Assembly (NCBI GenBank): GCA_015178975.1
Contig: WHVD01000013.1
Span: forward strand, 1-64,000
Direction: 5' to 3'
Source: Hysterangium stoloniferum
Taxonomy: Eukaryota; Basidiomycota; Agaricomycetes; Hysterangiales; Hysterangiaceae
Length of the DNA: 64,000 nt
The notes under the pieces are model-generated. The model was not told the DNA's origin. It saw only the letters and a program-made list of their open reading frames with translations, and searched no databases. Shown here piece by piece: positions 8,525 to 19,266 of this stretch; the stretch's first letter is position 1, and each line of letters begins with the position of its first letter. Both the position numbers and the translations under genes were made by a program.

Positions 8525-8976
8525 TGTGAAGAGTCGCTAGATTCTGACCGTTCAATATACGAAGAATAGTGTTTATTCAACTACTATTGGTAGGTATTGA
8601 CTGTACAGTACAATACCGTAGATTACTAGACTGGCAGTACTAGTAAGGAGACACGCTATACGTCTCAAGAGCAACTGTACAGTTGCTCTTGACGGCTAAA
8701 ATGAGAGAAGGAAAGAGTTGACCTTCATGGTACAACTCGTAGCTAGACGCAAGATAGATAATCAACGAGAAGCTGAATATCTAAAGTAAAGATATAGTAG
8801 TGTGAGTCGACTATAGTGTCGACGAGCGCAAAGACCTTAGAGGGGAACTCGATCTTTGCGGTTCGAGTTCAAAGTACGTTAGTATGCAAGAGAACACTAC
8901 CTTTATAGGTAGTTGAGACTTTACCCTTGACACCTCTCGCTATTCGACGTCTGGGTTGTTCACGAGGTGGTGTCTG
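8525..8976 (-). repeat. LTR of family L (5' LTR of the minus-strand gag element), truncated
   Basis: It matches the L LTR at 51916-52557 in reverse orientation over about 450 bp, with the same end CTCTTCACA read on the minus strand, and includes a 28-bp perfect palindrome at 8665-8692. It is cut off by an M LTR at 8977. Confidence 0.75.
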
Positions 8977-9260
8977 TGTTAAATGTGACCTGTGACTTAC
9001 TGTGACATGTGACACACACAAGTCTGAGGAAAGTTGTTACTATTCAGGTCACTAACTACAAGCTTATATATGTTATACATCAGTAGGCTTGTCAGCTTGA
9101 ATGGAAACTGACAGCTGATTGACAGCTGGAATACAAAGTGACAGCTGATTGACAGCTGTCATGGGAAATGAACTGGAAATACTCTGGAACATGCTGGAAG
9201 CTTCTAGAAGGTTCTAGAAGGTTCCAGAAGGTCTTGGAGACAGTGGAGGCAGTTGTAACA
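8977..9260 (-). repeat. Copia family-M LTR with internal deletion, at a junction
   Basis: Both LTR ends are present, but part of the CAGCTG array is missing (284 bp instead of 349). Flanks are GTCTG (inside an L LTR) and AAAAG (inside a different coding region), so there is no target duplication. This suggests ectopic recombination between two M LTRs that fused unrelated elements. Confidence 0.82.
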
Positions 9261-9564
9261 AAAAGAATACCGCGACCTCAACCTATTAATACCTCTACCA
9301 TGCCATCTCGTACTGAACAAGTTGAGCACTCCACGAACAACTCTGGAACGCCTTTGCCAATACCCTCCGCTGTGCAGGGCGACATTGCGGGAACGTCCAC
9401 CAACTCGGAGAACGGGACCGCCTTTACTCTATACGCTCCTCTTCCCAGACCCCAATTTCCCAATTTCAAAAGAATACCTTGACCTCAAACTACAGTTCCT
9501 TCTCCCCCATCACCTCAAACAGAAACTGTTGAGCGCGTGGAGGAGACCTTATCATCCACGAATC

Positions 9565-9869
9565 TGTTGAAACAGTTGAATAACTCTTAACAAACACCCT
9601 GTGAGTGTGAGGAAAGTAAATACTGAGTGTATTCAACTGTGAAATAACTACATATCTGTGAGTGTGAGGAAAGTAAACACTAAGGAGACTTTCCCACACC
9701 CACAGCGGAGTATGCTACATGGTGCTTACCTAAGCACCTACACATCAGTTACCTTACTAGGTAACTCACTTAATACTGCACCTACAGTGCTGGGAAAAAT
9801 ACTACAAATATCAGAAAAATATAGGGAACATCATAGACTATGTAAGAGCTATAATATCATACTCTAACA
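9565..9869 (+). repeat. Solo LTR-like repeat, family E, copy 1
   Basis: It starts TGTTGAAACAG, ends CATACTCTAACA and is flanked by GAATC on both sides. Compared with the copy at 49130-49377 it has about 57 extra bases from a local duplication near 9610-9670. No box B is seen, so this family lacks a tRNA module. Excising it restores an open frame (STN then PMWTD). Confidence 0.85.
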
Positions 9870-10986
9870 GAATCCTATGTGGACGGACTCTATTTCAAAG
9901 GCTGCACCATGGTCCTCTAATACTTGGGGGGCTCCCTCAGGAACATGGAGCGAGACCCCACCACCTTCTCGTAGTATTTTCCCTTCTACCGAAGAGGAGA
10001 TCAAAAGGAAACGGCAGTCTGAGGCTTTCTCGTCGCAGGTTCAGGAGGAATTGAAAATGCTGAAACGGAAGAGGAGAGAGGAGTACTTGGAAGGACAGCA
10101 GAGGATGGGGGCTAGGGATAATGCCCCTTCAAGGCGGACACAGCAGGAATGGAGGAGAATGGAAGGGCACAATAATCCTTCAATCATCGCTCCCCCTTCG
10201 GGTCATAAATGGACAGATTTCGCTGAAATGGATTGCAGCGATGGGGGCACACCATGTGTTTGGAGTGTAGGACAAAAAAGTAGGAAAGGAAAAGACGGGG
10301 TCACCTTCTACGATTGGGAAAAAGTACAAAGGATCAAATTACAAAGCATTGCATTGCGATGTGGAGATGGAGTTGCACTACCTCCCAGACCTGCTTCACA
10401 ATGTGGACCTCAGGAATGGACCTACCGGATGGGGCCCGATGATCTTTTATCTGACTCAGAGGATGACCAATCTCAATACCCCACCTATGACAGCAAGTAC
10501 CTCGGTGCTGACTGCCATGAAGGTTTCCTACTCCCTGACAACATTCACTTCTTCATGAGTGATCCTAACCAACGACGAAAGCTACCAACTTCCATCAGAG
10601 TTTGGAGAGGGTATCGTCCAGCAGACTCTGCGACCCAATTCAGTTCCTCTCATCTCTCTCCACCTCCGCCGGTCTCTTCCGTACCCACATTACAGCGCTT
10701 TACACCCTTTTCAGAGTTACCGGGAAGTCTTGTACCATCCGCCAAGCTGCCTTCTCTTCCCCCTATACCATTACCCCTCCCCTTCGCAGGACATTCCCTA
10801 ATATCACCGTCCTCATCTATACCCAAGCCTTCTCCAGCACCGCAGTCAATCTCACCCCTTTGCAGGTCACCTGACCCTCTCGTCGCCTCCCATTCTACTC
10901 TGACACCTTTAGTTCCTGCGGTGTCTAACATTCCCCTCACTTCCTTGACAACTCGGAGTCCACCACCCACCTCTCCCTGCTCCCCT

Positions 10987-11230
10987 TGTTAGAAAACATG
11001 AGTAATGTAGAAAATGAATAGCCAGACTGGGGATTGAACCCAGGATCTCTCGATTACATAACAAAGGTGTTAACCACTACACCATCTGACCTTGGGTAGG
11101 TTTGGTCTTACACTGTACTTAAGGATATAACCCTAAGTGCCATTCCTATTAGATCATATACACACTGAACTCAGAGCTGTACACCATATGGTCCCAGTTG
11201 GAACAATGGTTGGTATTATATAATCTAACA
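10987..11230 (-). repeat. tRNA-bearing solo LTR, family A, copy 3
   Basis: Reverse complement of the copy at 4761-5004, 244 bp, flanked by CCCCT on both sides. It interrupts the unidentified coding region right after SPPPTSPCSP. Confidence 0.88.
11019..11091 (-). ncRNA. tRNA-like Pol III unit in family-A LTR copy 3
   Basis: It is the same 73-nt fold as at 4900-4972, again with TGT in the anticodon position and A at position 33. The anticodon stem differs from copy 1 (TTTGT facing TCGAG) while boxes A and B are identical. A TTTT run follows on the minus strand. Confidence 0.65.
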
Positions 11231-11553
11231 CCCCTTGCATTTCTCTGGGAAGCCCCATTCAGCATCCTAACGATACATTAATAGATATTGATCACCCTAT
11301 CCCGGAAGTTCTCGCAACGCCTATGGAGGAAGTCCTCGAGGCGCCTCTCTCAGCCACAGACGTCTCCAAAGAACCCCCCCCCGGCAATGGAAGTCTTCGA
11401 GGAGCCTCCCCCCTTAAGCGAAAAAGCAAAAGGGAAACAAAGAACCGATACTCAGGCCGATGAGCCCCTTGTCATTGACCCCCCGCCAGCCCACCCTATT
11501 CGCAGCCCCCTGCCACAGCCATCCTCTCCCCTCCACTCTGAGGATACGGCTGG

Positions 11554-11694
11554 CCCCTCCGTCCCTTCCAGTCAAGTTGGATGCGCGTGTCCATTAATTA
11601 CCCCTCCGTCCCTTCCAGTCAAGTTGGATGTGCGTGTCCATTAATTACCCCTCCGTCCCTTCCAGTCAAGTTGGATGCGCGTGTCCATTAATTA
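11554..11694 (+). repeat. 47-bp tandem repeat, three copies
   Basis: Three units starting CCCCTCCGTCCCTTCCAG begin at 11554, 11601 and 11648. The middle unit differs by one C-to-T change at a CpG (GCGCG to GTGCG). The unit length is not a multiple of three, so the triplication shifts the frame of the surrounding coding remnant. Confidence 0.9.
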
Positions 11695-12870
11695 CCCCTC
11701 CGACATCTTTACCGTGGGACGCACATTAACGCGATTGGGACCAACCCTGTGGCACCCCCTTCTTAAAGGGCATATCCAAGGGTATAGCGGGTCTCTCACG
11801 TTGTCGGACCGCATGAGTGCGTTTTATCTACGCGTCAATGACCCTAAGGAACAGCTGCATTGAGCGGAGGATATCAAACGGGTGGAACTCTCCATGTTTC
11901 GGTCCTTACTTGTCAACTCTTCTTGTGTTCTTCCTGACCACACACCAATCCACTCTGCAGTGGACCTCGTTGACTTGCTGGAGCAACTGTTGCCGGATTC
12001 GGACACCTCGAGAGACATCCCCCCTGGGGGAGACACGAGCTCCACACCGCTCATCACTCCTACCCCGCCATCACTACACCCTCGACCCCCTCTCATTGCC
12101 CGTATTACTGACGCTTCTGCTGACCGCGTTCGCGCCATAATCCGAACGCGCCAGAAGGCCTACAGTTGTTGGGTCTCGTCGATCCAAAAACTGGATGGGT
12201 TGACATCCACCAATGACACTTCGAAGCGGGAGGACATCGCTCTTTCCTTTCGTGCCAAGCGTCTAGCCTGGGGCAATGCTATCCTACACCTTGGGGGTTC
12301 ATCACAGGATACATGGGGAGGAGTTCCAAGCGTCCTTCGACATCTTCTTTGACATAGCTCTTCAACCTGGGGGGCACTGTGAGAGGTATGGTGAAATACA
12401 CTCAGGAAATATAGTCGGATGAGCTTTTACTATATCTCCTTTATTATTTCTATTTTCTCTCTTTTATTATATCTATAATTAGTTCGACGACCTATGTATG
12501 CGGTACATCAACTCTTGTGGGCACACATGCAGACTCATGTATTCTAGCGCCTGTAGTTTAGAACTCAGACACTTTTTACACCGCAACCACGACTTACCCA
12601 GACACCCATTAGTGTCCTGTAAGTTGTGATTGGTGTATCGTCTTGACTGTCACAGACGGGCTTTAGCTATCTACTCTATCAGAATTTCGAACTGTACCAG
12701 TCGAAACTCAATCCTCATCACTACTCGCGTGGACCACATCCACGCTATTCTATTATTCGACTCTCTAGTACTCTACTTTACTCTCGAGCAGTCATTCAGA
12801 ATCGCACTAGACAGTTGATTCTACTTATTCATTTTAGCTCTCTACCTTATTCTAGATAGCTACTTCCTTC

Positions 12871-13115
12871 TGTTAGATTATATAATACCAACCATTGTTC
12901 CAACTGGGACCATATGGTGTACAGCTCTGAGTTCAGTGTGTATATGATCTAATAGGAATGGCACTTAGGGTTATATCCTTAAGTACAGTGTAAGACCAAA
13001 ACCTACCCAAGGTCAGATGGTGTAGTGGTTAACACCTTCATTATGTAATTGAGAGATCCTGGGTTCAATCCCCAGTCTGGCTATTCATTTTCTACATTAC
13101 TCATGTTTTCTAACA
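12871..13115 (+). repeat. tRNA-bearing solo LTR, family A, copy 2
   Basis: A 245-bp copy of the A repeat flanked by CCTTC on both sides, nested in the C-family LTR. Confidence 0.88.
13011..13083 (+). ncRNA. tRNA-like Pol III unit in family-A LTR copy 2
   Basis: Same 73-nt fold as in copies 1 and 3, with intact boxes A and B and a TTTT run at about 13088. The anticodon stem carries CAT where copy 1 has CGT, a CpG-type transition. Confidence 0.65.
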
Positions 13116-13274
13116 CCTTCTACCGTATTGAACTGAGTAGTCAATACACGTTCGTTCTGTATTAGACTTTGACAGTCAATACATCTTGGTGTTGTACCTA
13201 AATGGTCGATATTCTTCGTATATAGAATGGTTAGAACTTCCACCACTCTTCACACCCCTTCTCCTTTTTTAGCT

Positions 13275-13335
13275 TAGATCTTTACAGTTCTTGAAGGTTC
13301 TGGAACAACTTCAAGATAGTGAAGGAAGTTTTAAC
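13275..13335 (-). repeat. Remnant of a copia family-M LTR
   Basis: The segment ending GGAAGTTTTAACA at 13335 matches the end of the minus-oriented M LTRs, including AGTTCTTGAAGGTTCTGGAAC. It is followed on the plus strand by GACCCCTCTCATCTCACATGTC, partly matching the complement of the M polypurine-tract region. Confidence 0.7.
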
Positions 13336-13625
13336 AGACCCCTCTCATCTCACATGTCTCCAAAGAAAAAGAAAGAAGAAGAAAAGAAAAGAGAGAGACA
13401 TTTCTAAACTACAAAGAGTAAGAAAAGAGAAAAGAAACTAAGTCCTGATATCCATTCCATCATGGCAAAATTAAACCTTGGGAGAGGACAGAGGCTTGGT
13501 TAGAATATTTTCAATTTGTTCTGTAGTAGGAATATATATAGGAAGGAGTAATACACTTGGCATTGATAGCATCTCTAAGCCAATAGTAATAAAGGTCAAG
13601 ATATTTCATTCTTCCATGATGCTCA

Positions 13626-13843
13626 TATTAAAGGTATATGAAAAGAATTGACCCAGCCTGGGATTGAACTAAGGACCTCCTGGCTATATATGTATATGCC
13701 AGTGCTCTTAACCACTGAGCTACTGGATTTTATAGTCTAGTATTATATGATGGATTATATATACATATCTATCTCTCTTCTGATGCAACACTGGGATTTA
13801 TAACAGTCTGACTAATATAGATATTGTATTTCCAATTATAACA
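13626..13843 (-). repeat. tRNA-bearing solo LTR, family B, copy 3 (diverged)
   Basis: It is flanked by GCTCA on both sides. The first base pair of the TG end has become TA. The tRNA-like part (about 13649-13730) still shows box A and box B-like sequence but has an enlarged anticodon region. Confidence 0.8.
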
Positions 13844-13894
13844 GCTCAGAGTTTTTAGACACTGAGGGCAGACTGGTTGTCAATTTGTAGAGTG

Positions 13895-14118
13895 TGTTAA
13901 AGGTATAGAAAAGAATTGACCTGGCTTTATATGCAGGTGCTCTTAACCACTGAGCTACTGGACCTATAGTCTAGTGTTATAAGATGAATTATATATACAT
14001 ATATATATAGACTTCTGGTGCCAACTTGTGCTCTTATAACAGTTTATATAACTGATGGCAAACCTGGGTCTTATAGCAGTTTGTCACATATAGATATTGT
14101 ATTTTCCTATTTCTAACA
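13895..14118 (-). repeat. Solo LTR, family B, copy 4 (tRNA module partly deleted)
   Basis: It is flanked by GAGTG on both sides and inserted 51 bp from copy 3 in the same RNase H remnant. About 27 bases covering the T arm and box B are missing, while the rest is close to copies 1 and 2. Confidence 0.85.
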
Positions 14119-14460
14119 GAGTGAAGGCTGATTAAGTTAGTAGCCAAATTCACCTAGGATATTCCACATCCAGACAATCTCCTTGCCAGTTTCTATAGCA
14201 GAGACAAATTCTGCCTCTGTTGTAGAAAGTGTGACAATGCTTTGCAGTTTACTATTCCAGCCAATAGCACCTCCAGACCTCATAGTTATATAACCACCAG
14301 TAGACCTTCCAGAATCAATGTAATCACCATGAGCAGTGTCAGTGTATATAGTGAATAATTCAAAGCCACATTCACCAGAGTATTCCAGTGTATCCTTTAG
14401 ATATCTGAATAAGTGCTTCACTGCTATCCAATGTTTTGGTCCAGAATTGCAATAAAATTA

Positions 14461-15261
14461 TGCCAAATAGGATATGTCTCAGACTTCAAGCAACTGTACA
14501 GTTGCTGTTGGCTGTGACCTACTACTTCTTATTATTTCCTCTTCTTCCCTCTAACTAAGTAATATGTATTGTACTAAGTCAGTCAATACATTTCTTACTG
14601 TACTTTAAAAGTCAGTATTCTTTATATACAGAGTGGTAATCAATGTGACTCTTTACAGTTCTTGTTCACCTGTTTAGTCTTTTTGTCTTGCCAGATTAGT
14701 AGTACAATAACTATTAGTTCTATATAGTCTAGGATCTGTTTGTATTCACAATCTGATCAGAAAATCAACTTAGCACCAACTTTTTGTTATGACTGTGTCG
14801 CAACTATGTCACAACCCGATGGTCCCCAAGGATATTATTGTAAGGGCAACTCTAATAGTGGGTATCACACTAGTAGAGGAAATCCAAAGAGATATATAAG
14901 TAACTAAATACAAGACAACTATCTACTCACCTAGTAGAGGAAATCCAAAGAGAAAAGTCTAAGGAAACTCTACTAGGTGTGACACGTCAGCTATACAGTA
15001 CACAGCATATTTTCCCATGCCTTAAGCGCCCTCATACATCAGTTCAATGTATCCTATAAAAAATAAGGTGTCCTGTAATGGAGAGGTAATAAAATGGAAT
15101 AGACAATAGAGCATAATCTGGGGGGTACTAATCTGTGGAAAATAAAGTGTGAATGACTTGTCCCCTTACAATTATGTACTGCCGACTGACATTTCTAGTT
15201 ATTGATCAAGTCATCGTACTGGAAACTGTCAGTCACCTGACACTGATGTATACCTTCACGG
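14461..15261. other. Gene-free stretch with LTR remnants
   Basis: The part at 14480-14670 resembles the L LTR (the palindromic core AGCAACTGTACAGTTGCT is at 14489-14506). A repeated segment GTAGAGGAAATCCAAAGAGA occurs twice at 14871-14962, and CCTAGTAGAGG...CTCTACTAGG (14930-14981) can form a hairpin. I see no gene. Confidence 0.5.
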
Positions 15262-16713
15262 TGTTAGAATACACACACAGGGCAGATCTCTGGAGAAACC
15301 CACGGGATATCCAGTAGGACTTGGCTTCAGCTTATAGGCTGCGCCCTCGCTAGATCGTGTTGTCCAATTTCAGACAGGCAGACGGGAATCCCAGGGAGTC
15401 TGGGTGAGGGTCGTGGGTCGTGAGTTGTAAGTTGGAGGTCGTGGGTTGTGAGTTGAGACTGGTGAGAGAGATAGATACACCGGAGCCCATGGGCTCCGAC
15501 TAGTGCGAGCGGTGTGAATCAAGTAGGGTTTTAGAACGGAAAATGTATTAGATTACTGGGGGGAATCTAAGCTAATTTTCTGACTAGATTGTATGTACAA
15601 CATCTGCCAGTTTATATAGACCATGGAGTGAATGACATACCAAATCCAGTAATGATGAAATGAAACTAACTAAACATAAAACGGGAATAATAAACACCAA
15701 GTTTGGTGTTAGGAATGGGATGGAACGGAGTGGAGTCCGAATCGTGACAAAGCATAACCCATAACGGGAAACAGAGCGGGAGCGGAGTCCAAATCGTGAC
15801 AGGTCATTTGACTAAAACGGGAATGGGGCTTGATTAGAGTGGTGACGGGATTCTGAGCGGGGTCTGGTGACTGATGCGTGGGATGAAGACGGACATAGAC
15901 AGAGACAGAGTCTGGGGGAAGTCTGGTGACTGATATGTGTCGTAATGAGGTCAAACGTAACAAGTCTTGACGTACGGAGTCCAGGTGGGAATTCCTATAA
16001 ACAGACGATTGGTGCGTGTAGGGCGTGGTGGCGTACAGGTTAGTGCCCAGTGTGAGAGGTACGGTGAAATATACTCAGGAAATATAGTCAGATAAGCTCA
16101 TACTATATTTCCTTTATTATTTCTACTTTCTCTCTATTTTATTACATACTTATAATTAGTTCGATGACCTATGTATGCAGTACATCGACTCTTGTGGGCG
16201 CATACACGCCAGACTTATGTATTCTAGCACCCGTAGTTAAAACTCAGACACTTTTTACCTCGTAACCACGACTTACCCAGACACACAGTTAGTGTCCTGT
16301 AAGTCGTGATTGAGGTATCGTCTCGACCGTCATAGACGGACTTCAACTATCTACACATTCTTGGTTTCAAACTGTACCAGTCGAAACCTTATCTATATCT
16401 CAATCCGCGTGGACGACATCCACGCTATTCTATCATTCAACTCTCATTACTCATTCTTACACTCGAGCAGTCACTCAGGATCGTACCTATGGTCGATTCC
16501 TTATTTCTTTATAGCTATCTATTCTACTTTAGATAGTTACTTCACTCGGAAGTATTGAACTAAACAGTCGATACTTGTCGGCGTGTATTGAACTTAGATA
16601 GTCAATACAACTACGTGTCATACCTAAACAGTCGATATTCTTTGTATATAGAACAGTTAGAACTTCCACCACTCTTCACACCCAGAGTCCGGCGGGATTG
16701 TCTGGTCGTAACA
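15262..16713 (+). repeat. Solo LTR of family D with nested C LTR
   Basis: It starts TGTTAGAATACACAC and ends TCTGGTCGTAACA. Flanks are CACGG and CACAG, a 5-bp target duplication differing at a CpG. Without the nested C LTR it is about 817 bp, matching the D copy at 50744-51564 (821 bp). Confidence 0.85.
16051..16680 (+). repeat. Solo LTR of family C, 630 bp
   Basis: TGTGAGAGGTACGG...CACTCTTCACA, flanked by CCCAG on both sides. It is inserted into the D LTR. Confidence 0.9.
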
Positions 16714-18459
16714 CACAGTGATCAAACCCCGTTTACGCCCCTGTCAAATTATACTCGTAATACATATCTGGTTATACTTTGATACGTCCCCTTTTTACTT
16801 ATGTTGATCCGCTCTACTCTATGTTTCACCTATGCTGTATATACCTGTAACCCTTGGACTATTTCCTTTTCTTGTAATTCTGTTCTCGGTTAATCACAGC
16901 CTCCAAACTTATCATAACCTTCCAGTTCCTAGTCAAGTTTATTTGTCAATTGTGTTTCTGCTCTTCCCTTAGTTACTAGTTTCTAGACACTGACAACTCG
17001 TATATACACTTGTTGTAATTGTAGCTACTAGGCAAATCAGAATATCAACTCAGAACACCCACCACATACATCTCTCATAAGCCTTACTCTAAGTATCCCG
17101 CTCCCCACCTCTGCATGTGCTTGCCCATCTTCGGTCTCTGACCCCTCGGCCCAACACTTGACTTATCCTTCAGTTTCTGATCAGTAGCTCACCATGAGGA
17201 ATTCAATAGGACTAGTCTTTGCCCACCCGAAATTTAAGGACACCTGACAGTAACTTGCAAGGATGCAGCACATAAGCTAAAGCCAAGTCCTTCCAATTGG
17301 TCCCTGTTGGCCTACTGACATTAGTCAGTTTTCTGTTCTTAACACTTATATAGTATTCTACCTATATGCTAGTACTAATACCTATATGTCCTATTAATTT
17401 TGTATTAATGTATTCTTAGGTCCAACTCTATAAAACAGGTGGAGCTTGGCTTCAACTTATGTATGTGTTGTGCCCTCATACAAACTGTTAAGGTGCTCCA
17501 ATATTTCAAACAGAGTGGATAGTACAATAAGAACTAAAGGCTATATATAATCCATCATATAACACTAGACTATAGGTCCAGCAGGTGCTCTTATGTAAGC
17601 ATCAAGCTACATACATATAAAGCCAGGAGGACAATCTCTAATATCAGCCCCCTGACTTAAAGCCTCCTTTTTACCCTTTGCTTAGATCTTAACAGTAGGT
17701 AGTTAATATATACAGGATGAAAAACTACTTACCTAGCAGAGGATATCCAAAGAGAAAAAAGGATAAGGGGGGGCCTCTGCTAGGTGCTTTAACATATGGA
17801 GTGTGAGGGAGTATCACAACTGTCACAAAACATCAAAAACATACAAGATCAACTTTGACAATTCTTTGACTTAACTTTGACAATGTTTTGATGTAATGAA
17901 GAAACCTTAACAAATCTTTGACTTAATGAACATTCAACTTTATTTGACAACTTCAACTAGCCTTTGACTTGTCTCATTTTGATGTCATGAATGATTTCAT
18001 TCTTAAGTCATAATATAGTCATAGGAAAATGATGAAAAGCATAAAAAGACAATGATAGGAGCAAGGGAGGTCAGTCAGAAAATCTTGACCTCATCTGTAC
18101 ACTAGTAATTGTTTTATTAATCCAAGTCTTTAAAAGTCACTTTAACATCACATCTGTGAGTCTTTGTGTCTGGTATTAGCCTCTTACTTCATTGACAGGA
18201 TGAATCAATACTTCATCAAATGAGGCTTCTGTATTCAGTATAGTAGAGTATATTTCAATTGATACCTCAACTTTATTGAAGAAAATCCAATTCATGTCAG
18301 GGAGTAGGTGTGATGTTCCCTTGTTTCTACATTTTTTTCTCTTCCCACCCAGTTAATATTTTATTCTAATTTTTCCAATATTTCCTTGATATATTTAAAT
18401 TAAGATATTCTTCAAATATCTTATTTTATATTAGTTTGAAGCACTATGTATGTATGTAT
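16714..18459. other. Gene-free stretch with old repeat remnants
   Basis: I see no coding region. A B-family fragment lies at about 17545-17635, a K-type repeat fragment at 17425-17700, a CCTAGCAGAGG...CCTCTGCTAGG hairpin at 17737-17785, and a decayed, CpG-free relative of the I LTR at about 17815-18320. Confidence 0.5.
17815..18320 (-). repeat. Old remnant of family-I LTR, CpG-depleted
   Basis: On the minus strand it aligns by eye with 47064-47652 (GCCTCATTTGATGAAGTATTGATTC corresponds to GCCTCATTCGATGAAGTATTAATTC there). TCGA sites of the young copy appear here as TTGA or TCAA. TTTGAC-rich runs at 17850-17970 correspond to the GTCGAAGAAAT array. Confidence 0.55.
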
Positions 18460-18701
18460 TGACAAAATTTGAACCGAGCTAGAACAGAAAAGGGCAGCGG
18501 ATGCCCAAACTCAGTCGCTGCCTAGTGGGGCTGTAGGGAAACGACTGAGGTTTTACTCCATAGCCTCGCATACATATATAGGCATATGGGTGAAAAGTGC
18601 GCTCATATGATAAGAGGAAAAATGTAAGTGGGTGGTCCAGCCCGATATGCGATCTGGTAGTGTTTCCACGTTTTAGGCGTAAGCATTACCGGTTTTTGTC
18701 A
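18460..18701 (-). repeat. 3' LTR of copia N, 242 bp
   Basis: TGACAAAATTTG...GGTTTTTGTCA, the shorter of the two LTRs. The pol frame of the element ends inside it, at a TAA on the minus strand (18686-18688). Confidence 0.92.
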
Positions 18702-18796
18702 CTCCCACTCGAGCGTAGTTGCAATCCCATAGCTTTTGTAAATTTCCAGTGTTGCTCGTGAGATAAAGGTTTTGTCAGAATGTCAGCCACCATGTC

Positions 18797-18917
18797 TGTT
18801 CGATGACAGCGTAAGGAAAATGGACAAGGTTTTATTTACGATGACTAAGCTACTGTAAAGTACGAAATAGCCGAGTGTAAAACGCATCAAAGGCTTGCAA
18901 TACAACGTATTCTAACA
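18797..18917 (-). repeat. 3' LTR of the gag-only element, 121 bp
   Basis: It differs from its partner at 20122-20242 at about three positions, all explicable by CpG transitions (TGG versus CGG, TG versus CA). Confidence 0.9.
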
Positions 18918-19266
18918 TGCCCACTTTGCAAGTCATTGAAGTGTGCAGTAAGACCATACACACGAAAAACAAGAAATAAACCAATTTTAACACAAAAAAT
19001 ATTGTGCCCACTCGACACAAAACCCATCCGAAAATTGACATGAAAATTGACATGAAAACCCGCTGCGCCCACTAGACGCAGAATCCGCTCGAAATTTTTG
19101 AGAAACCCGCTGCGCCCACTAGACACAATACCCGTCTGGTACATTTGGCGTCGAACCGAACCTCAGAGCATCCTCGCTCCTAGAACGCATTCCCCCAACC
19201 TCCCAGATTACAAACAAATGCCGGACCTTGGAGCTCTACCCGCAACTCCTAGTCCACGCGATAATT

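Larger units (their letters stand above)
9261..12352 (+). pseudogene. Unidentified gag-like coding region of an LTR element (family-C LTR at its 3' end)
   Basis: I do not recognise the protein. The frame runs from KRIPRPQPINTS, crosses one CGA-to-TGA type stop near 9481, and is interrupted by the E repeat (9565-9869). It continues as a long open block (9877-10986) with a charged coiled-coil-like part (EEEIKRKRQSEAFSSQVQEE) and a proline-serine-rich tail. The A repeat at 10987-11230 interrupts it, then it continues through a frameshift at a poly-C run near 11380 and a 47-bp triplication. The motif LSEKAKGKQR near 11420 is common in basidiomycete proteins. Another TGA (HRAEDI expected) lies at about 11861. 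The last block ends near a G-rich tract that abuts a complete LTR at 12378. No RT, integrase or RNase H is visible. A non-autonomous element with its own structural protein is the simplest reading. Confidence 0.45.
12378..13254 (+). repeat. LTR of family C (3' LTR of the unidentified element), with nested A repeat
   Basis: It starts TGTGAGAGGTATGG and ends CACTCTTCACA. Without the A insert it is about 627 bp, matching the solo copy at 16051-16680 (630 bp). It is preceded by a G-rich tract (GGGGGGCAC), consistent with a polypurine tract, and the flanks (GGCAC, CCCCT) do not match. It is therefore probably the 3' LTR of the coding region to its left, not a solo LTR. Confidence 0.75.
13336..14460 (-). 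pseudogene. copia Pol 3' fragment (RNase H domain), family M
   Basis: Minus-strand reading from about 14450 gives KHLFRYLKDTLEY, YTDTAHGDYIDSGRSTGGY, TLSTTEAEFVSAIETGKE, then IDNQSALSV, HHGRMKYLDLYYYWLRDAINAKC and a degraded ILTKPLS. This is the RNase H domain of the same family as the pol at 1-3216. It is split by two B-family solo LTRs (13626-13843 and 13895-14118) and has stops. Confidence 0.85.

Noticed and set aside
10650..10970. Glycine/glutamate-rich minus-strand frame.
   Set aside because: It is the antisense of a proline/serine-rich coding block on the plus strand.
4761..11230. Inverted A repeats bounding 6.5 kb looked like one large element.
   Set aside because: Each A copy has its own distinct target duplication (GCTTT, CCCCT), which excludes a single insertion.
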